64,000 nucleotides of DNA from DASUBV01 sp036501025 (lineage in GTDB: Bacteria > Actinomycetota > Actinomycetes > Streptosporangiales > Streptosporangiaceae): the NCBI GenBank assembly GCA_036501025.1, contig DASYBB010000170.1:62001-126000 (forward strand), given 5' to 3'. The first letter of the stretch is position 1; each line of letters starts with the position of its first letter. The notes under the pieces are model-generated. The model saw only the letters and a list, made by a program, of their open reading frames with translations. It made no database searches and was not told where the DNA came from. This document shows positions 17,582-25,744 of this stretch, one piece after another. The position numbers and the translations under genes are program-made.

Positions 17582-17596
17582 GGGCTGCGCTATAGA
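17568..17596 (+). promoter_or_regulatory. divergent promoter-like sequence away from helR
   Basis: TTGCGG (17568-17573, inside the same inverted repeat) and TATAGA (17591-17596) with an ideal 17-bp spacer. It would start a transcript near 17603 running toward small open frames and the LLM oxidoreductase at 18129. Confidence 0.45.
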
Positions 17597-17939
17597 TTGA
17601 TAGTGGAGGGGTGTGACTACCCGCCTTTCCCTGGCCGCCCGCTCTGGGCGGCCGCCCGCCGCGCCTGACGATCGTTGACGTGCGGACGACACAGCAGGGT
17701 CTCGGGCGGCAGCCGGCGGCGCCACGGGCCGCCCGGCCCCGGGGACCACACAGGGGAGGACATGGTGAGCACCGTGGAATCGGACCTGCTGCGATGGGAC
17801 GTCGGGCGGTGATGGTGCAGCTGGCCGTGACGCTCGCCGGCCGGCCCCGCCCGGAACGGCCGGAAGCCACGGCCGGGGACACCCGCACTCGCATTCGGAC
17901 TCGCGCTCGCGGCGCGCGGCGGCGCAAGAGGAAAGCAGC
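17597..17939. other. leader region between helR and the LLM gene
   Basis: No confident gene. A GGGGAGGAC ribosome-site-like sequence precedes a 16-codon frame at 17762-17812 (MVSTVESDLLRWDVGR). Its stop overlaps the start of another frame beginning GTGATGGTGCAG, which soon becomes Arg-rich. Either a short leader peptide or a decayed gene is possible. Confidence 0.35.
17633..17653 (+). terminator. hairpin 30 nt into the divergent transcript
   Basis: GGCCGCCC (17633-17640), loop GCTCT, GGGCGGCC (17646-17653): a perfect 8-bp GC stem. No U-tract follows. It could be an early terminator or attenuator of a transcript from the promoter at 17568-17596. Confidence 0.35.
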
Positions 17940-18119
17940 ATGGATGCGGGGCGGGACGGCCGAGCCGTCCTGGTCCCCGTCAGCGCGGCCCCGTCCGGGG
18001 CGCTAGTCCTGCGGACCGGCCGCCTGGCGACCGGCGGCGAATCGGTCACGCCCTCGCCTGCGAGCAGTCACTCCGGGCCTGACCCGCCTGCCCCGCGATG
18101 CGGCCGCCGGCCCGAGTAG
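17940..18119 (+). CDS. possible small or truncated protein (59 aa)
   Basis: The ATG at 17940 follows AAGAGGAAAG by about 4 nt and opens a frame starting MDAGRDGRAVLVPVSAAPSG, then ALVLRTGRLATG. The alternation of hydrophobic strands and a Pro/Gly turn resembles the N-terminus of the actinomycete SAV_915-type proteins I know, but the frame ends soon after in a Pro/Ser-rich tail. It may be a truncated relic or a real microprotein. It lies downstream of the promoter-like sequence shared with helR, so rifamycin-dependent expression is conceivable but unproven. Confidence 0.25.
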   Translation: MDAGRDGRAVLVPVSAAPSGALVLRTGRLATGGESVTPSPASSHSGPDPPAPRCGRRPE

Positions 18120-18122
18120 GCT
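18117..18122 (+). promoter_or_regulatory. leaderless -10 element (TAGGCT)
   Basis: TAGGCT ends 6 nt before the ATG at 18129, the spacing expected when transcription starts at the A of the ATG. No Shine-Dalgarno and no clear -35 are visible. Confidence 0.4.
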
Positions 18123-18128
18123 GCTCGC

Positions 18129-19127
18129 ATGATCGTCGGCGTCGGCGTGGACGGCCGGTACGGCTTCTCCGCCGCCGAGCACCGCGAGATCGCCCGGTCC
18201 GCGGCGGCGCTCGGCTTCGGCAGCCTGTGGACCAACGCCGTGACGATCCCCGACCCGTTCCACGTCTGCGCCCTGTGGGCGGAGGCCGCGGGCGGGGCGG
18301 TGCGCACGGGGATCTCGGTCATCGGCGCGCTGAACTGGAAGCCGCAGTCGCTGGCCGGGCAGGCCGCGACGGTCGGCCTCCTGTCCGGCGGCCGGTTCAC
18401 GCTCGGCATCGGCACGGGCGGCGCGGGCGTCACCCAGCGGCCGATCGCGACGATGGCCGACTACCTCGCCGTGCTCCGCCCGCTCCTGTCCGGCGAGGAA
18501 GTCGTCTACCGCGGCCGGACCATGGACGTCGAGCGGTTCCGGGTCGGCGGCCGGTTCCCCCGGGTCCCGGTCTACCTCGCCGCGCTCGGGCCGCAGATGC
18601 TGCGCCTGGCCGGCCGCTCCGCCGACGGCGCCGCGCTGAGCTTCGCCACGCCGGCCGAGATCGCGCGGTCGGCTGAGCTGATCGCGGCGGGCGCGCAGGC
18701 GGCGGGCCGCGACCGCGCCGACATCGCGCTGTCGATGTACCTCCGCGTCTGCCTCGACGACGACGCCGACCTGGCCCGCCAGGCGTTCGCCGTCAACGTC
18801 CTCGGCTACGCCCTGGCCCGCCCCGGCACCGACAGGCGCCTGGCCTACCGCGGCCTGTTCGGCCGGATGGGCTACGACGAGGTCCTGAGCGACCTCGAGG
18901 CCCGGCGCGATCGCGGCGCCGGCCTCGACGAGCTGGCCCGCCGCGCACCCGACGACATGCTGCACGCCGTGGGCTGCTTCGGCACCCCCGACGGCGCCGC
19001 CGGCCGTTTCGCGACCCTCTCGGCCGGCCTTGACGAAACGATTGTGCGCTACATCGCGGCCCGCCCCGGCGTCGAGCCGCTCCTGGCCACCATGGACACG
19101 CTCGCCCCGGCCCGCATCCTCGCGTAG
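18129..19127 (+). CDS. LLM-class F420-dependent oxidoreductase
   Basis: 332 aa luciferase-like TIM barrel. Recognisable parts are the N-terminal strand MIVGVGVDG, the helix GFGSLWTN, GLLSGGRFTLGIGTGG (residues about 82-97) and VPVYLAALGPQMLRLAGRSADGAAL. Such enzymes use F420 (or FMN) for hydride transfer to small organic substrates; the cofactor choice here is inferred from actinobacterial relatives. No Shine-Dalgarno precedes the ATG, and a TAGGCT -10 is placed for leaderless initiation. Downstream is a second LLM gene (150 bp). Confidence 0.85.
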   Translation: MIVGVGVDGRYGFSAAEHREIARSAAALGFGSLWTNAVTIPDPFHVCALWAEAAGGAVRTGISVIGALNWKPQSLAGQAATVGLLSGGRFTLGIGTGGAGVTQRPIATMADYLAVLRPLLSGEEVVYRGRTMDVERFRVGGRFPRVPVYLAALGPQMLRLAGRSADGAALSFATPAEIARSAELIAAGAQAAGRDRADIALSMYLRVCLDDDADLARQAFAVNVLGYALARPGTDRRLAYRGLFGRMGYDEVLSDLEARRDRGAGLDELARRAPDDMLHAVGCFGTPDGAAGRFATLSAGLDETIVRYIAARPGVEPLLATMDTLAPARILA

Positions 19128-19277
19128 CCGCCGCCCGGCCGTCATCGGCGGCCAGCCGGCCCGTCCCCGGCCCGTCCCCGTCGGCCGGGGCCCGCGCGGT
19201 CTTCCTTGCTGATCATGGTTGCGTTACGTTCACTGCGTGGCGAGACGCCGCCGTCGGCTGAGAGCAGGGAGACCGGG

Positions 19278-20333
19278 ATGCGTTCGGCGATCAGCATCGG
19301 GGGAGCGCAGTCCGGCCGCCAGCGGAACTGGCCGGACCTGGTCCAGTACGTCGCCGAGGCCGAGCGGATGGGGGTCGGCGACTGCTGGAACGCGGAGGCG
19401 TGGGGCCTCGACGCGGTGACCCCGCTGGCCTACCTGGCCGGCCAGACCAGCCGCATCCGGCTGGGCACCAGCATCGCCCAGATCAGCGCCCGGGTCCCGT
19501 CGATGACGGCGATGACGGCGATGACGATGGCCGCGATGTCGGGGGACCGGTTCGTCCTCGGCCTGGGCGTGAGCGGGCCGCAGGTCGTCGAGGGCCTGCA
19601 GGGGGTCCGGTTCGGCCGGCCGCTGACCCGGCTGCGGGAGTACCTGGACATCCTGGACCTGGCCTTCGCGGGCGAGAAGCTGCAGTACTCCGGCTCGGTC
19701 TATGCGCTGCCGCTGGCGGGCGGCGAGGGCAAGGCACTGCGGCTGGCCCAGCCGGCCAACCCCGCGATCCCGGTCTACCTGGCCACGCTCGGCCCGAAGG
19801 GCCTGGAGCTGACCGGCGAGCGCGCGCAGGGCTGGCTCGGCACCTCGTTCGTGCCCGAGTCGGCCGAGGTGTTCCTGACGCCGATCCGGACCGGCGCGGA
19901 GCGCGCCGGGCGGTCGCTGTCGGACATCGACATCCAGGTCGGCGGCCGGCTGGCCTTCGGCGACGACATCGACTCCCTGATCGCCCCGCTGAAGCGGGGC
20001 CTGGCCTTCAGCCTCGGCGCGATGGGCTCGGCGCAGACCAACTTCTACAACCGCGCCTACCAGCGCGGCGGCTATGCCGACGCCGCCGCCGAGGTGCAGC
20101 GGCTGTGGGTCGCCGGGCGCCGCGACGACGCCATCGCGGCCGTGCCGGACGAGCTCGCGCTGCGGACCAGCTTCGTCGGCAGCGACGAGATGGTCCTCGG
20201 CCGCCTGCGCGCCTACCAGGCCGCGGGCGTGACCACCGTGCGCCTCGACCCGGCCGGCGACACCGTGACCGACCGGCTCGACACCCTGGCCCGCGGCCTC
20301 GACCTCATCCGCCGCCTCGGCGAGCCCGCCTGA
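19278..20333 (+). CDS. LLM-class F420-dependent oxidoreductase
   Basis: 351 aa. MRSAISIGGAQSGRQRNWPDLVQYVAEAERMGVGDCWNAEAWGLDAVTPLAYLA begins the barrel; RIRLGTSIAQISARVPSMTAMTAMTMAAMSGDRFVLGLGVSGPQV is the family core. It is a clear paralogue of the enzyme at 45294-46358 (shared GPQVxEG-x-x-GVRF-x-RP, WLG-x-[ST]F-[VI]PESAEVF, GAMGSA-x-TNFYN) and more distant from the neighbour at 18129. The internal ATG at 19278 with AGGGAG 6 nt upstream is preferred to an upstream frame extension. Substrate unknown. Confidence 0.85.
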   Translation: MRSAISIGGAQSGRQRNWPDLVQYVAEAERMGVGDCWNAEAWGLDAVTPLAYLAGQTSRIRLGTSIAQISARVPSMTAMTAMTMAAMSGDRFVLGLGVSGPQVVEGLQGVRFGRPLTRLREYLDILDLAFAGEKLQYSGSVYALPLAGGEGKALRLAQPANPAIPVYLATLGPKGLELTGERAQGWLGTSFVPESAEVFLTPIRTGAERAGRSLSDIDIQVGGRLAFGDDIDSLIAPLKRGLAFSLGAMGSAQTNFYNRAYQRGGYADAAAEVQRLWVAGRRDDAIAAVPDELALRTSFVGSDEMVLGRLRAYQAAGVTTVRLDPAGDTVTDRLDTLARGLDLIRRLGEPA

Positions 20334-20435
20334 CCCCGCCGCCCTGAGTCCGGCCGCCCTGGCCGTCGCGGCCGGACCCCGCCGGCCTGAGCCGGGCCGA
20401 AGCGGCCACCTGACCCCGCCGCCATGGGTCCGGCC
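20329..20435. repeat. 27-bp imperfect direct repeat after the LLM gene
   Basis: CCTGACCCCGCCGCC...GTCCGGCC occurs at 20329-20355 (starting within the LLM stop codon) and again at 20409-20435 with two mismatches, 80 bp apart. The space between holds further CCGGCC-rich degenerate copies. It is similar in flavour to the GTCAG-type array at 38314-38495. Confidence 0.6.
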
Positions 20436-20437
20436 GG

Positions 20438-20866
20438 CTACTCAGCGGCAGGCGGCAGGAAGCCGATGGTCAGCAGGATGTTGGCGTACAGGCGGCCGTC
20501 GCCGGTGGCTACGCAGGCGGCGAGGTCCGGCTCGCGGCAGGCCGCGTAGAACTCGTGCCGGTCCAGCGGCTGCAGCGGCAGGCCGTCGCCCAGCAGCCGG
20601 CGGTAGCCGTCCCACGCGGCCGGCGAGCTGCCGTCATCGGGGCGCATGACCGTGGCCGACTCGACCGGCACTGCGCTGAGGACCGGTTCCAGGACCTCGT
20701 CAACGGTCAGCAGGCCGGGCCGCAGGTTGAGGAATACCAGCTCGGCGCGCGGGTGGGCGTTGGTGGAGTGCGAGTAGTTGGCGTCGGCGAGCAGGATGCG
20801 GCCGCCGTGCCCGGCCCGGGCCAGCGCCGCCAGCAGCGGCGGGTGGATCAGCGGAAAACGCAGCAC
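20438..20866 (-). CDS. RbsD/FucU-family sugar mutarotase
   Basis: 142 aa, typical for the family. The start MLRFPLIHPPLLAALARAGHGGRILLADANYS contains H20 and D28 of the RbsD/FucU active site; the C-terminal LYANILLTIG resembles the YxN..L..G end of FucU-type fucose mutarotases rather than RbsD. The likely role is interconverting alpha and beta sugar anomers, probably fucose-like. The GTG at 20866 is chosen because AGGAGG lies 7 nt upstream and the conserved domain starts there; an upstream in-frame extension is Arg/Pro-rich and unconserved. No sugar transporter is adjacent. Confidence 0.8.
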   Translation of the reverse strand: MLRFPLIHPPLLAALARAGHGGRILLADANYSHSTNAHPRAELVFLNLRPGLLTVDEVLEPVLSAVPVESATVMRPDDGSSPAAWDGYRRLLGDGLPLQPLDRHEFYAACREPDLAACVATGDGRLYANILLTIGFLPPAAE

Positions 20867-21253
20867 TGGGTCCTCCTGCTCTCGCCGCCCTCGATGGGGG
20901 ACTTGCTCCCATTCTGATGTGCGCAACGGGCTTCCCTGAGCGCAACACGCTGGCGTGCGGGCGGCGGGTGTGCCGCCTGGTGCGCACGGGGCTGAGCTGC
21001 GCCGTCCGGCCGGGGCTGCTCGAGGCTGCCTTCTTGATCGCGAAGCCTTTTGGCTGCCAGGGTGTGCCAAATCCTGCGGGATCATGAGCCAAGTCCCGTC
21101 AAGCCCCGATCAAGCCCCTTCGACGCCGTCGGTGAGCCGAGGCGACCCGGGCTCGGGGTGCTGGCGTGGCCGGGGCGGCGGCTGGGGCTGGAGGGGCGGC
21201 GCGGGGAGCCGCCACAGCCTCGCGGCGGAGGTGCGGGCGCCGCGCGGTGCGGG
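20867..21253. other. intergenic region, no gene recognised
   Basis: 387 bp upstream of fucU-like and downstream of the convergent GrpB-like gene's stop. It contains a lower-GC patch at 21035-21110 and a short direct repeat of TCAAGCCCC (about 21099-21118). No credible ribosome-site/start pair or known RNA family is visible. Confidence 0.4.
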
Positions 21254-21835
21254 CTAGCGCGGGGCGGCGCCGGCGCGGGCCATGATCTCCTGGACCACTG
21301 CCGTCTTGGCGTCGGCGTAGTGCTGGACGTGGCGCCAGTGGCGGCGGGCCAGGTCGCGCTTGACCGCGGCGTAGCGGTCGCGGTCGTCGTCGTGGGCGCG
21401 CAGCCAGTCCCGGAAGCGCAGCATCCGGCTGATCTCCGGCGTGCCCGCGGTGAAGGTGTGCAGGTTGATGTTGGTGTCCGGACCCTTGAGCAGGCGGTGC
21501 TCGAACCAGTCCGGCTCGCGGATGGTGAGCCGGTACCCGGCCGCCGTCAGGTCGGGCACGTAGGACGGCTCGTCGGTGGTGTCGGGCACGGCCAGCACGA
21601 TGTCGATCAGGGGCTTGGCCGGCAGGCCCGGCACCGAGGTCGAGCCGGCGTGCTCGACGAGCACCGCGCGGTGGCCGAGCACGCGCCGGATGCGCGCGGC
21701 CTCCCGCTCGAACAGCTGCGGCCAGGCCGGGTCATAGTCCGCCAGCTCGATCGGCGCGTTATGCGGCCGGAGCTCACCGACCCTGGATTTCTGCAGGTCC
21801 TCGTCGCTGGCGAAGCCACTGGTCAAGTCAGCCAT
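21254..21835 (-). CDS. GrpB/UPF0157-family nucleotidyltransferase-like protein
   Basis: 193 aa. IELADYDPAWPQLFEREAARIRRVLG, then VEHAGSTSVPGLPAKPLIDIVLAVPD, is the diagnostic GrpB segment: a GS-x(n)-D polymerase-beta-type nucleotidyltransferase core with GSTS and D-x-x-L. FEHRLLKGP...NLHTF and RFRDWLRAHDDDRDRYAAVKRDLA complete the family pattern. The substrate is unknown; some relatives are GNAT-linked or dephospho-CoA kinase fusions. AAGGAG lies about 11 nt before the ATG. Divergent from the ThDP gene. Confidence 0.88.
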   Translation of the reverse strand: MADLTSGFASDEDLQKSRVGELRPHNAPIELADYDPAWPQLFEREAARIRRVLGHRAVLVEHAGSTSVPGLPAKPLIDIVLAVPDTTDEPSYVPDLTAAGYRLTIREPDWFEHRLLKGPDTNINLHTFTAGTPEISRMLRFRDWLRAHDDDRDRYAAVKRDLARRHWRHVQHYADAKTAVVQEIMARAGAAPR

Positions 21836-21940
21836 CGGCGGTTTGCTCCTTCGTGAAGGCAGCCCGCCAACATATCAAGATTCCGCGCGATTTAGTGTGG
21901 CAAGGGCGGGTCGTACGGTACGCCTGCGAAAGGAGCAGCC

Positions 21941-23551
21941 ATGGCTCAGCAGGTGACCGGCGGCGACCTGGTCGCGGCCGCTCTGGAGGCCCTCGGCGTC
22001 GAGCATGTCTTCGGCATCGTCAGCGTGCACAACCTGCCGATCTACGACGCCATCCGGCGCCGCGGCCGGATCACCACGATCAACTCCCGGCACGAGCAGA
22101 ACGCGGTGCACGCCGCGGACGCCTACGCGCGCACCACCGGGCGGCTCGGCGTGGCCATCACCAGCACCGGCCCCGGCGCCGCCAACGCCGTGCCCGGGCT
22201 GTACGAGGCGGCGTTCTCGTCCTCGCCCGTGCTCATGATCACCGGGCAGGTGGAGACCCGCTTCTACGGCAAGGGCCGGGGCGTCCTGCACGAGGCCGAG
22301 CGCCAGCTGCCCATGCTCCGCAGCGTGACCCGGCGCACCGAGAGCGTCGCCCGCGCCGAGGACATCCCGGACGCCATCCTGCTCGCCGCGGCCGACGCGC
22401 TGACCGGCCGCCCGCAGCCCGTCGCCGTCGAGATCCCCATCGACCTGCAGTACCAGGCGACCGCGGCGCAGCGGCCGGAGCGACCCGCGATAAGCCGGGC
22501 CCGGCCCGAACCGGCTGCCCTGGCCGCGGCCGCCGCCGAGCTGTCGGCCGCCGCCCGGCCGCTGATCTGGGCCGGCGGCGGCGTGGTCGCCGCGGGCGCG
22601 TCGGCCGAGCTGACGGCGCTGGCCGAGCGGCTGCAGGCGCCGGTGGTGACGACCACCGAGGGCCGCGGGGCCATCGCCGAGGACCACCCGCTGGCGGTGG
22701 GCCCGCACTCCGACCACGCCGAGGTGTCGGCGGTCATCGCCGACGCCGATGCCGTGCTGGCGGTCGGCACGCGCTTCCCGGCGGCCGGCAACCGGTGGGT
22801 CCCGGTGCCGTCCCGGCTCATTCACCTCGACGCCGACCCGCGGGTCATCGGGCTGAACCACCCGGCATCGGCCGAGCTGGTCGGCGACGCGCTGGCCGGG
22901 CTCCAGGACCTGCTCGGGGCGGTCACCGGCCGCGGGGCGGAGCCGGAGTTCACCAAGCGCGCCCAGGAGGCCGCCGCCCGCGCCCGGGCCGACGGGCGCG
23001 ACAAGATCGGGCCCGACTACCGCGTCATCATGGACGCCATCCGCGAGACGCTGCCGCGCACCGCCCCGGTGGTGCGGGACTCCACGGTGCCCGCCTACCG
23101 CTGGGGCGACCGCCTGCTGCCGATCCTGGCGCCCCGGACGTCGGTGCGGCCCAACTCCGCGGCCATCGGCCCCGGCGTCCCGCTGGCCATCGGGGCAGCG
23201 GTCGGCAGCGGCCAGCCGACGGTCGTCATCCAGGGCGACGGCGGCCTGATGCTGAGCGTCGGCGAGCTCGCGGTGGTGGCCGAGCGCAAGCTCCCCATCG
23301 TGGTCTGCGTGTTCAACGACCGCGGCTACGGGGTGCTGCGGTTCGTGGAGAGCCAGCGTTTCGCGGGGGAGTCGTTCGGGGTTGACCTGCACACTCCCGA
23401 CTTCGTCGGCCTCAGCCGGGCCATGGGGCTGGACGCCGAGCTGGTCCGGGGAGCGGCCGAGTTCGGGCCCGCGTTCAGCCGGGCCGTGGCCGGCGGGCGG
23501 CCGACGCTGCTGGAGATCGACCAGTCGGTCCTGGCCCCCATGGCCTGGTAG
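21941..23551 (+). CDS. thiamine-diphosphate-dependent enzyme (acetolactate synthase-like)
   Basis: 536 aa with three domains: pyrimidine-binding (about 1-170, catalytic Glu in NSRHEQNAVH), central Rossmann (about 190-320) and PP-binding (about 360-536, motif GDGGLMLSVGELAVVAERKLPIVVCVFNDRGYG, matching GDG-x(~26)-N). This is the architecture of acetolactate synthase, benzoylformate decarboxylase and related 2-keto-acid enzymes. The usual FG.PG after helix 1 reads FGIVSVHN here, so it is not ordinary biosynthetic IlvB, and no small subunit is nearby. GAAAGGAG is 7 nt upstream of ATG. Probably a carboligase or decarboxylase of unknown substrate. Confidence 0.85.
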   Translation: MAQQVTGGDLVAAALEALGVEHVFGIVSVHNLPIYDAIRRRGRITTINSRHEQNAVHAADAYARTTGRLGVAITSTGPGAANAVPGLYEAAFSSSPVLMITGQVETRFYGKGRGVLHEAERQLPMLRSVTRRTESVARAEDIPDAILLAAADALTGRPQPVAVEIPIDLQYQATAAQRPERPAISRARPEPAALAAAAAELSAAARPLIWAGGGVVAAGASAELTALAERLQAPVVTTTEGRGAIAEDHPLAVGPHSDHAEVSAVIADADAVLAVGTRFPAAGNRWVPVPSRLIHLDADPRVIGLNHPASAELVGDALAGLQDLLGAVTGRGAEPEFTKRAQEAAARARADGRDKIGPDYRVIMDAIRETLPRTAPVVRDSTVPAYRWGDRLLPILAPRTSVRPNSAAIGPGVPLAIGAAVGSGQPTVVIQGDGGLMLSVGELAVVAERKLPIVVCVFNDRGYGVLRFVESQRFAGESFGVDLHTPDFVGLSRAMGLDAELVRGAAEFGPAFSRAVAGGRPTLLEIDQSVLAPMAW

Positions 23552-23561
23552 GGCGCCCGCC

Positions 23562-25649
23562 TCAGCGGAAGCTGAGCTGGTCCCCGGCCACGTCGACCCG
23601 GACGGTGTCGCCCGCCTCGAAGTCGCCCTGCAGCAGCAGGACGGCGAGCCGGTCGCCCACGTCGCGCTGCAGCACGCGGCGCAGCGGCCGGGCGCCGAAG
23701 TCCGGGTCGTATCCGCGGGCGGCCAGCCACGCCTCGGCGGCGGGGCTGACGTCGAGGGTGATGCCGAGGCGGCGGGCCCGCGCGGCCAGCTGCCGGAGCT
23801 GGATCCGGACGATCGCGCCGAGGTCGCCCGGCGTCAGCGAGCGGAACGGGATGATCTCGTCGATGCGGTTGATGAACTCCGGGCGGAAGAACTCCTTCGG
23901 GTCCTCGGCCAGGTTCGAGGTCATGATCAGCACGGTGTTGGTGAAGTCGACCGTCCGGCCGTGCCCGTCGGTCAGGCGGCCCTCGTCCAGCAGCTGGAGC
24001 AGGATGTTGAACACGTCGGTGTGGGCCTTCTCGATCTCGTCGAGCAGGACCACCGCGTAGGGCCGCCGCCGGACCGCCTCGGTGAGCTGGCCGCCCTCGT
24101 CGTACCCGAGGTAGCCGGGCGGCGCGCCGATCAGCCGGGCCACCGTGTGCCGCTCCTGGTACTCGCCCATGTCGATGCGCACCATGGCGCGCTCATCATC
24201 GAACAGGAACTCGGCCAGGGCGCGGGCCAGTTCCGTCTTGCCGACTCCGGTCGGGCCGACGGACAGGAACGTGCCGATCGGCCGGGTGCCGTCCGACAGG
24301 CCGGCCCGGTTGCGCCGGATCGGCCCGGCTATCGCGCGCACCGCGGCGTCCTGGCCGACCACGCGCAGGCGCATCATTTCTTCCATCTGCAGCAGCTTGA
24401 CCGCCTCGCCCTCCATCAGCCGCGCGACCGGCACCCCGGTCCAGGCGCTGACGACGGCGGCGATCTCCTCGGCGTCGACCTCGGCCTTGAGCATCCGGCT
24501 GCCCGGCGGGAGGTCCTCGAGTGCCTTGACCGCCGCGTCCAGCCGCCGTTCGAGGTCGGGCAGCTGCACATACTCCAGGTCGGCCGCCGCGGCCAGGTCG
24601 CCGGTCCGCTCGCACCGGGCCGCCTGCGCCTTCCCCCGCACCAGCTGCTGCTTGACCTCGTGGATGGCCGCGATGGCCTGCTGCTCGCCCTGCCACTGCG
24701 CGGTCCGCTCTGCGGCCCCGGCCCGCAGCGCGGCCAGGTCCGCCTCCAGCTGCCCGCGCTGCGCCGCGGTCTCGTCCTCGCCGTCGGACGGGGGCAGGGC
24801 CAGCAGCCTGATCTCCAGCCGGCGCGCCTGGCGGGCGGCCCGGTCGAGATCGGCCGGCGTGGTGTCGATGCCGATCCGGAGCCGGCTCGCGGCCTCGTCG
24901 ATGAGGTCGACCGCCTTGTCGGGCAGGTGCCGCCCGGACACGTACCGGTCCGACAGGTGCGCCGCCGCCTCCAGCGCCGAGTCGTGGATCAAGACCCCGT
25001 GGTAGACCTCGTGCCGCTCGCGCAGGCCGCGGAGGATCTCGACCGTGTCCTCCAGGGACGGGGGGTCGATGACCACGGGCTGGAACCGGCGCTCCAGCGC
25101 GGCATCCGCCTCGATCCGCTGCCGGTACTCCTCCGGGGTGCTGGCCCCGATCAGCCGCAGCTCGCCGCGGGCCAGCATCGGCTTGAGCATGTTGCTGACG
25201 TCCATGCCGCCCTCGCTGCCGCCGGCCCCCACGATCATATGGAGCTCGTCGACGAGCAGCAGGAACTCGCCCTGCGAGGTCGCGATCAGGTTGATCGCGT
25301 CCTTCAGCCGCCGCTCGAACTCGCCGCGGAAGCTGGACCCGGCCACCAGCTGGGCCAGGTCGAGGGAGACCAGCCGCTTGCCCAGCAGGCCGGCCGGCAC
25401 CGCGCCCTCGACGATCCGCAGGGCCAGGCCCTCCACGATCGCGGTCTTGCCGACCCCGGACCGGCCGATCAGCACCGGGTTGTTCTTCGTCTTCCGGCCG
25501 AAGATCTGGACCAGCCGGGCCAGCTCACCGTCCCGGCCGATGACCGGGTCGAGCTCGCCCTGCCGGGCCGCCGCCGTCAGGTCGCGGCCGTACTGCCACG
25601 GGACCGGCACCTCTGACTTCGCCGACGACCGCCGCGCTCCCGCCCTCAC
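23562..25649 (-). CDS. ClpB-like AAA+ ATPase without N-domain
   Basis: 695 aa with two AAA+ modules. D1 Walker A is GRSGVGKT (62-69) and Walker B LLVDE (131-135), with LHMIVGAGG. A coiled-coil M-like insertion spans about 262-390. D2 Walker A is GPTGVGKT (465-472) and Walker B VVLLDEIEKAH, followed by FRPEFINRIDEIIPF. The ~150-residue substrate-collecting N-domain of full-length ClpB is missing: the protein starts within the D1 linker. No ClpP-binding IGF/L tripeptide is seen, so it is disaggregase-like rather than a protease partner. GTG start with a poor ribosome site. A promoter candidate lies 65 bp upstream; no HspR (HAIR) box was found. Confidence 0.87.
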   Translation of the reverse strand: MRAGARRSSAKSEVPVPWQYGRDLTAAARQGELDPVIGRDGELARLVQIFGRKTKNNPVLIGRSGVGKTAIVEGLALRIVEGAVPAGLLGKRLVSLDLAQLVAGSSFRGEFERRLKDAINLIATSQGEFLLLVDELHMIVGAGGSEGGMDVSNMLKPMLARGELRLIGASTPEEYRQRIEADAALERRFQPVVIDPPSLEDTVEILRGLRERHEVYHGVLIHDSALEAAAHLSDRYVSGRHLPDKAVDLIDEAASRLRIGIDTTPADLDRAARQARRLEIRLLALPPSDGEDETAAQRGQLEADLAALRAGAAERTAQWQGEQQAIAAIHEVKQQLVRGKAQAARCERTGDLAAAADLEYVQLPDLERRLDAAVKALEDLPPGSRMLKAEVDAEEIAAVVSAWTGVPVARLMEGEAVKLLQMEEMMRLRVVGQDAAVRAIAGPIRRNRAGLSDGTRPIGTFLSVGPTGVGKTELARALAEFLFDDERAMVRIDMGEYQERHTVARLIGAPPGYLGYDEGGQLTEAVRRRPYAVVLLDEIEKAHTDVFNILLQLLDEGRLTDGHGRTVDFTNTVLIMTSNLAEDPKEFFRPEFINRIDEIIPFRSLTPGDLGAIVRIQLRQLAARARRLGITLDVSPAAEAWLAARGYDPDFGARPLRRVLQRDVGDRLAVLLLQGDFEAGDTVRVDVAGDQLSFR

Positions 25650-25714
25650 CCTGCGCCCACCGGCAATCCGCCCTCCCCGTCACCCGAGCCAAGATCGCTT
25701 ACGCTCAGAATGAC

Positions 25715-25744
25715 ATAACACCCCGTAAATAGTCCCCTTTGCAA
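25715..25744 (-). promoter_or_regulatory. candidate promoter of the ClpB-like gene
   Basis: Minus strand: TTGCAA (25744-25739) and TGTTAT (25720-25715), 18 bp apart, in an AT-rich patch. The -10 ends about 65 nt before the GTG at 25649. Confidence 0.4.

Noticed and set aside
21035..21118. Insertion-sequence remnant suggested by a lower-GC patch
   Set aside because: No terminal inverted repeats, target duplication or transposase-like frame.
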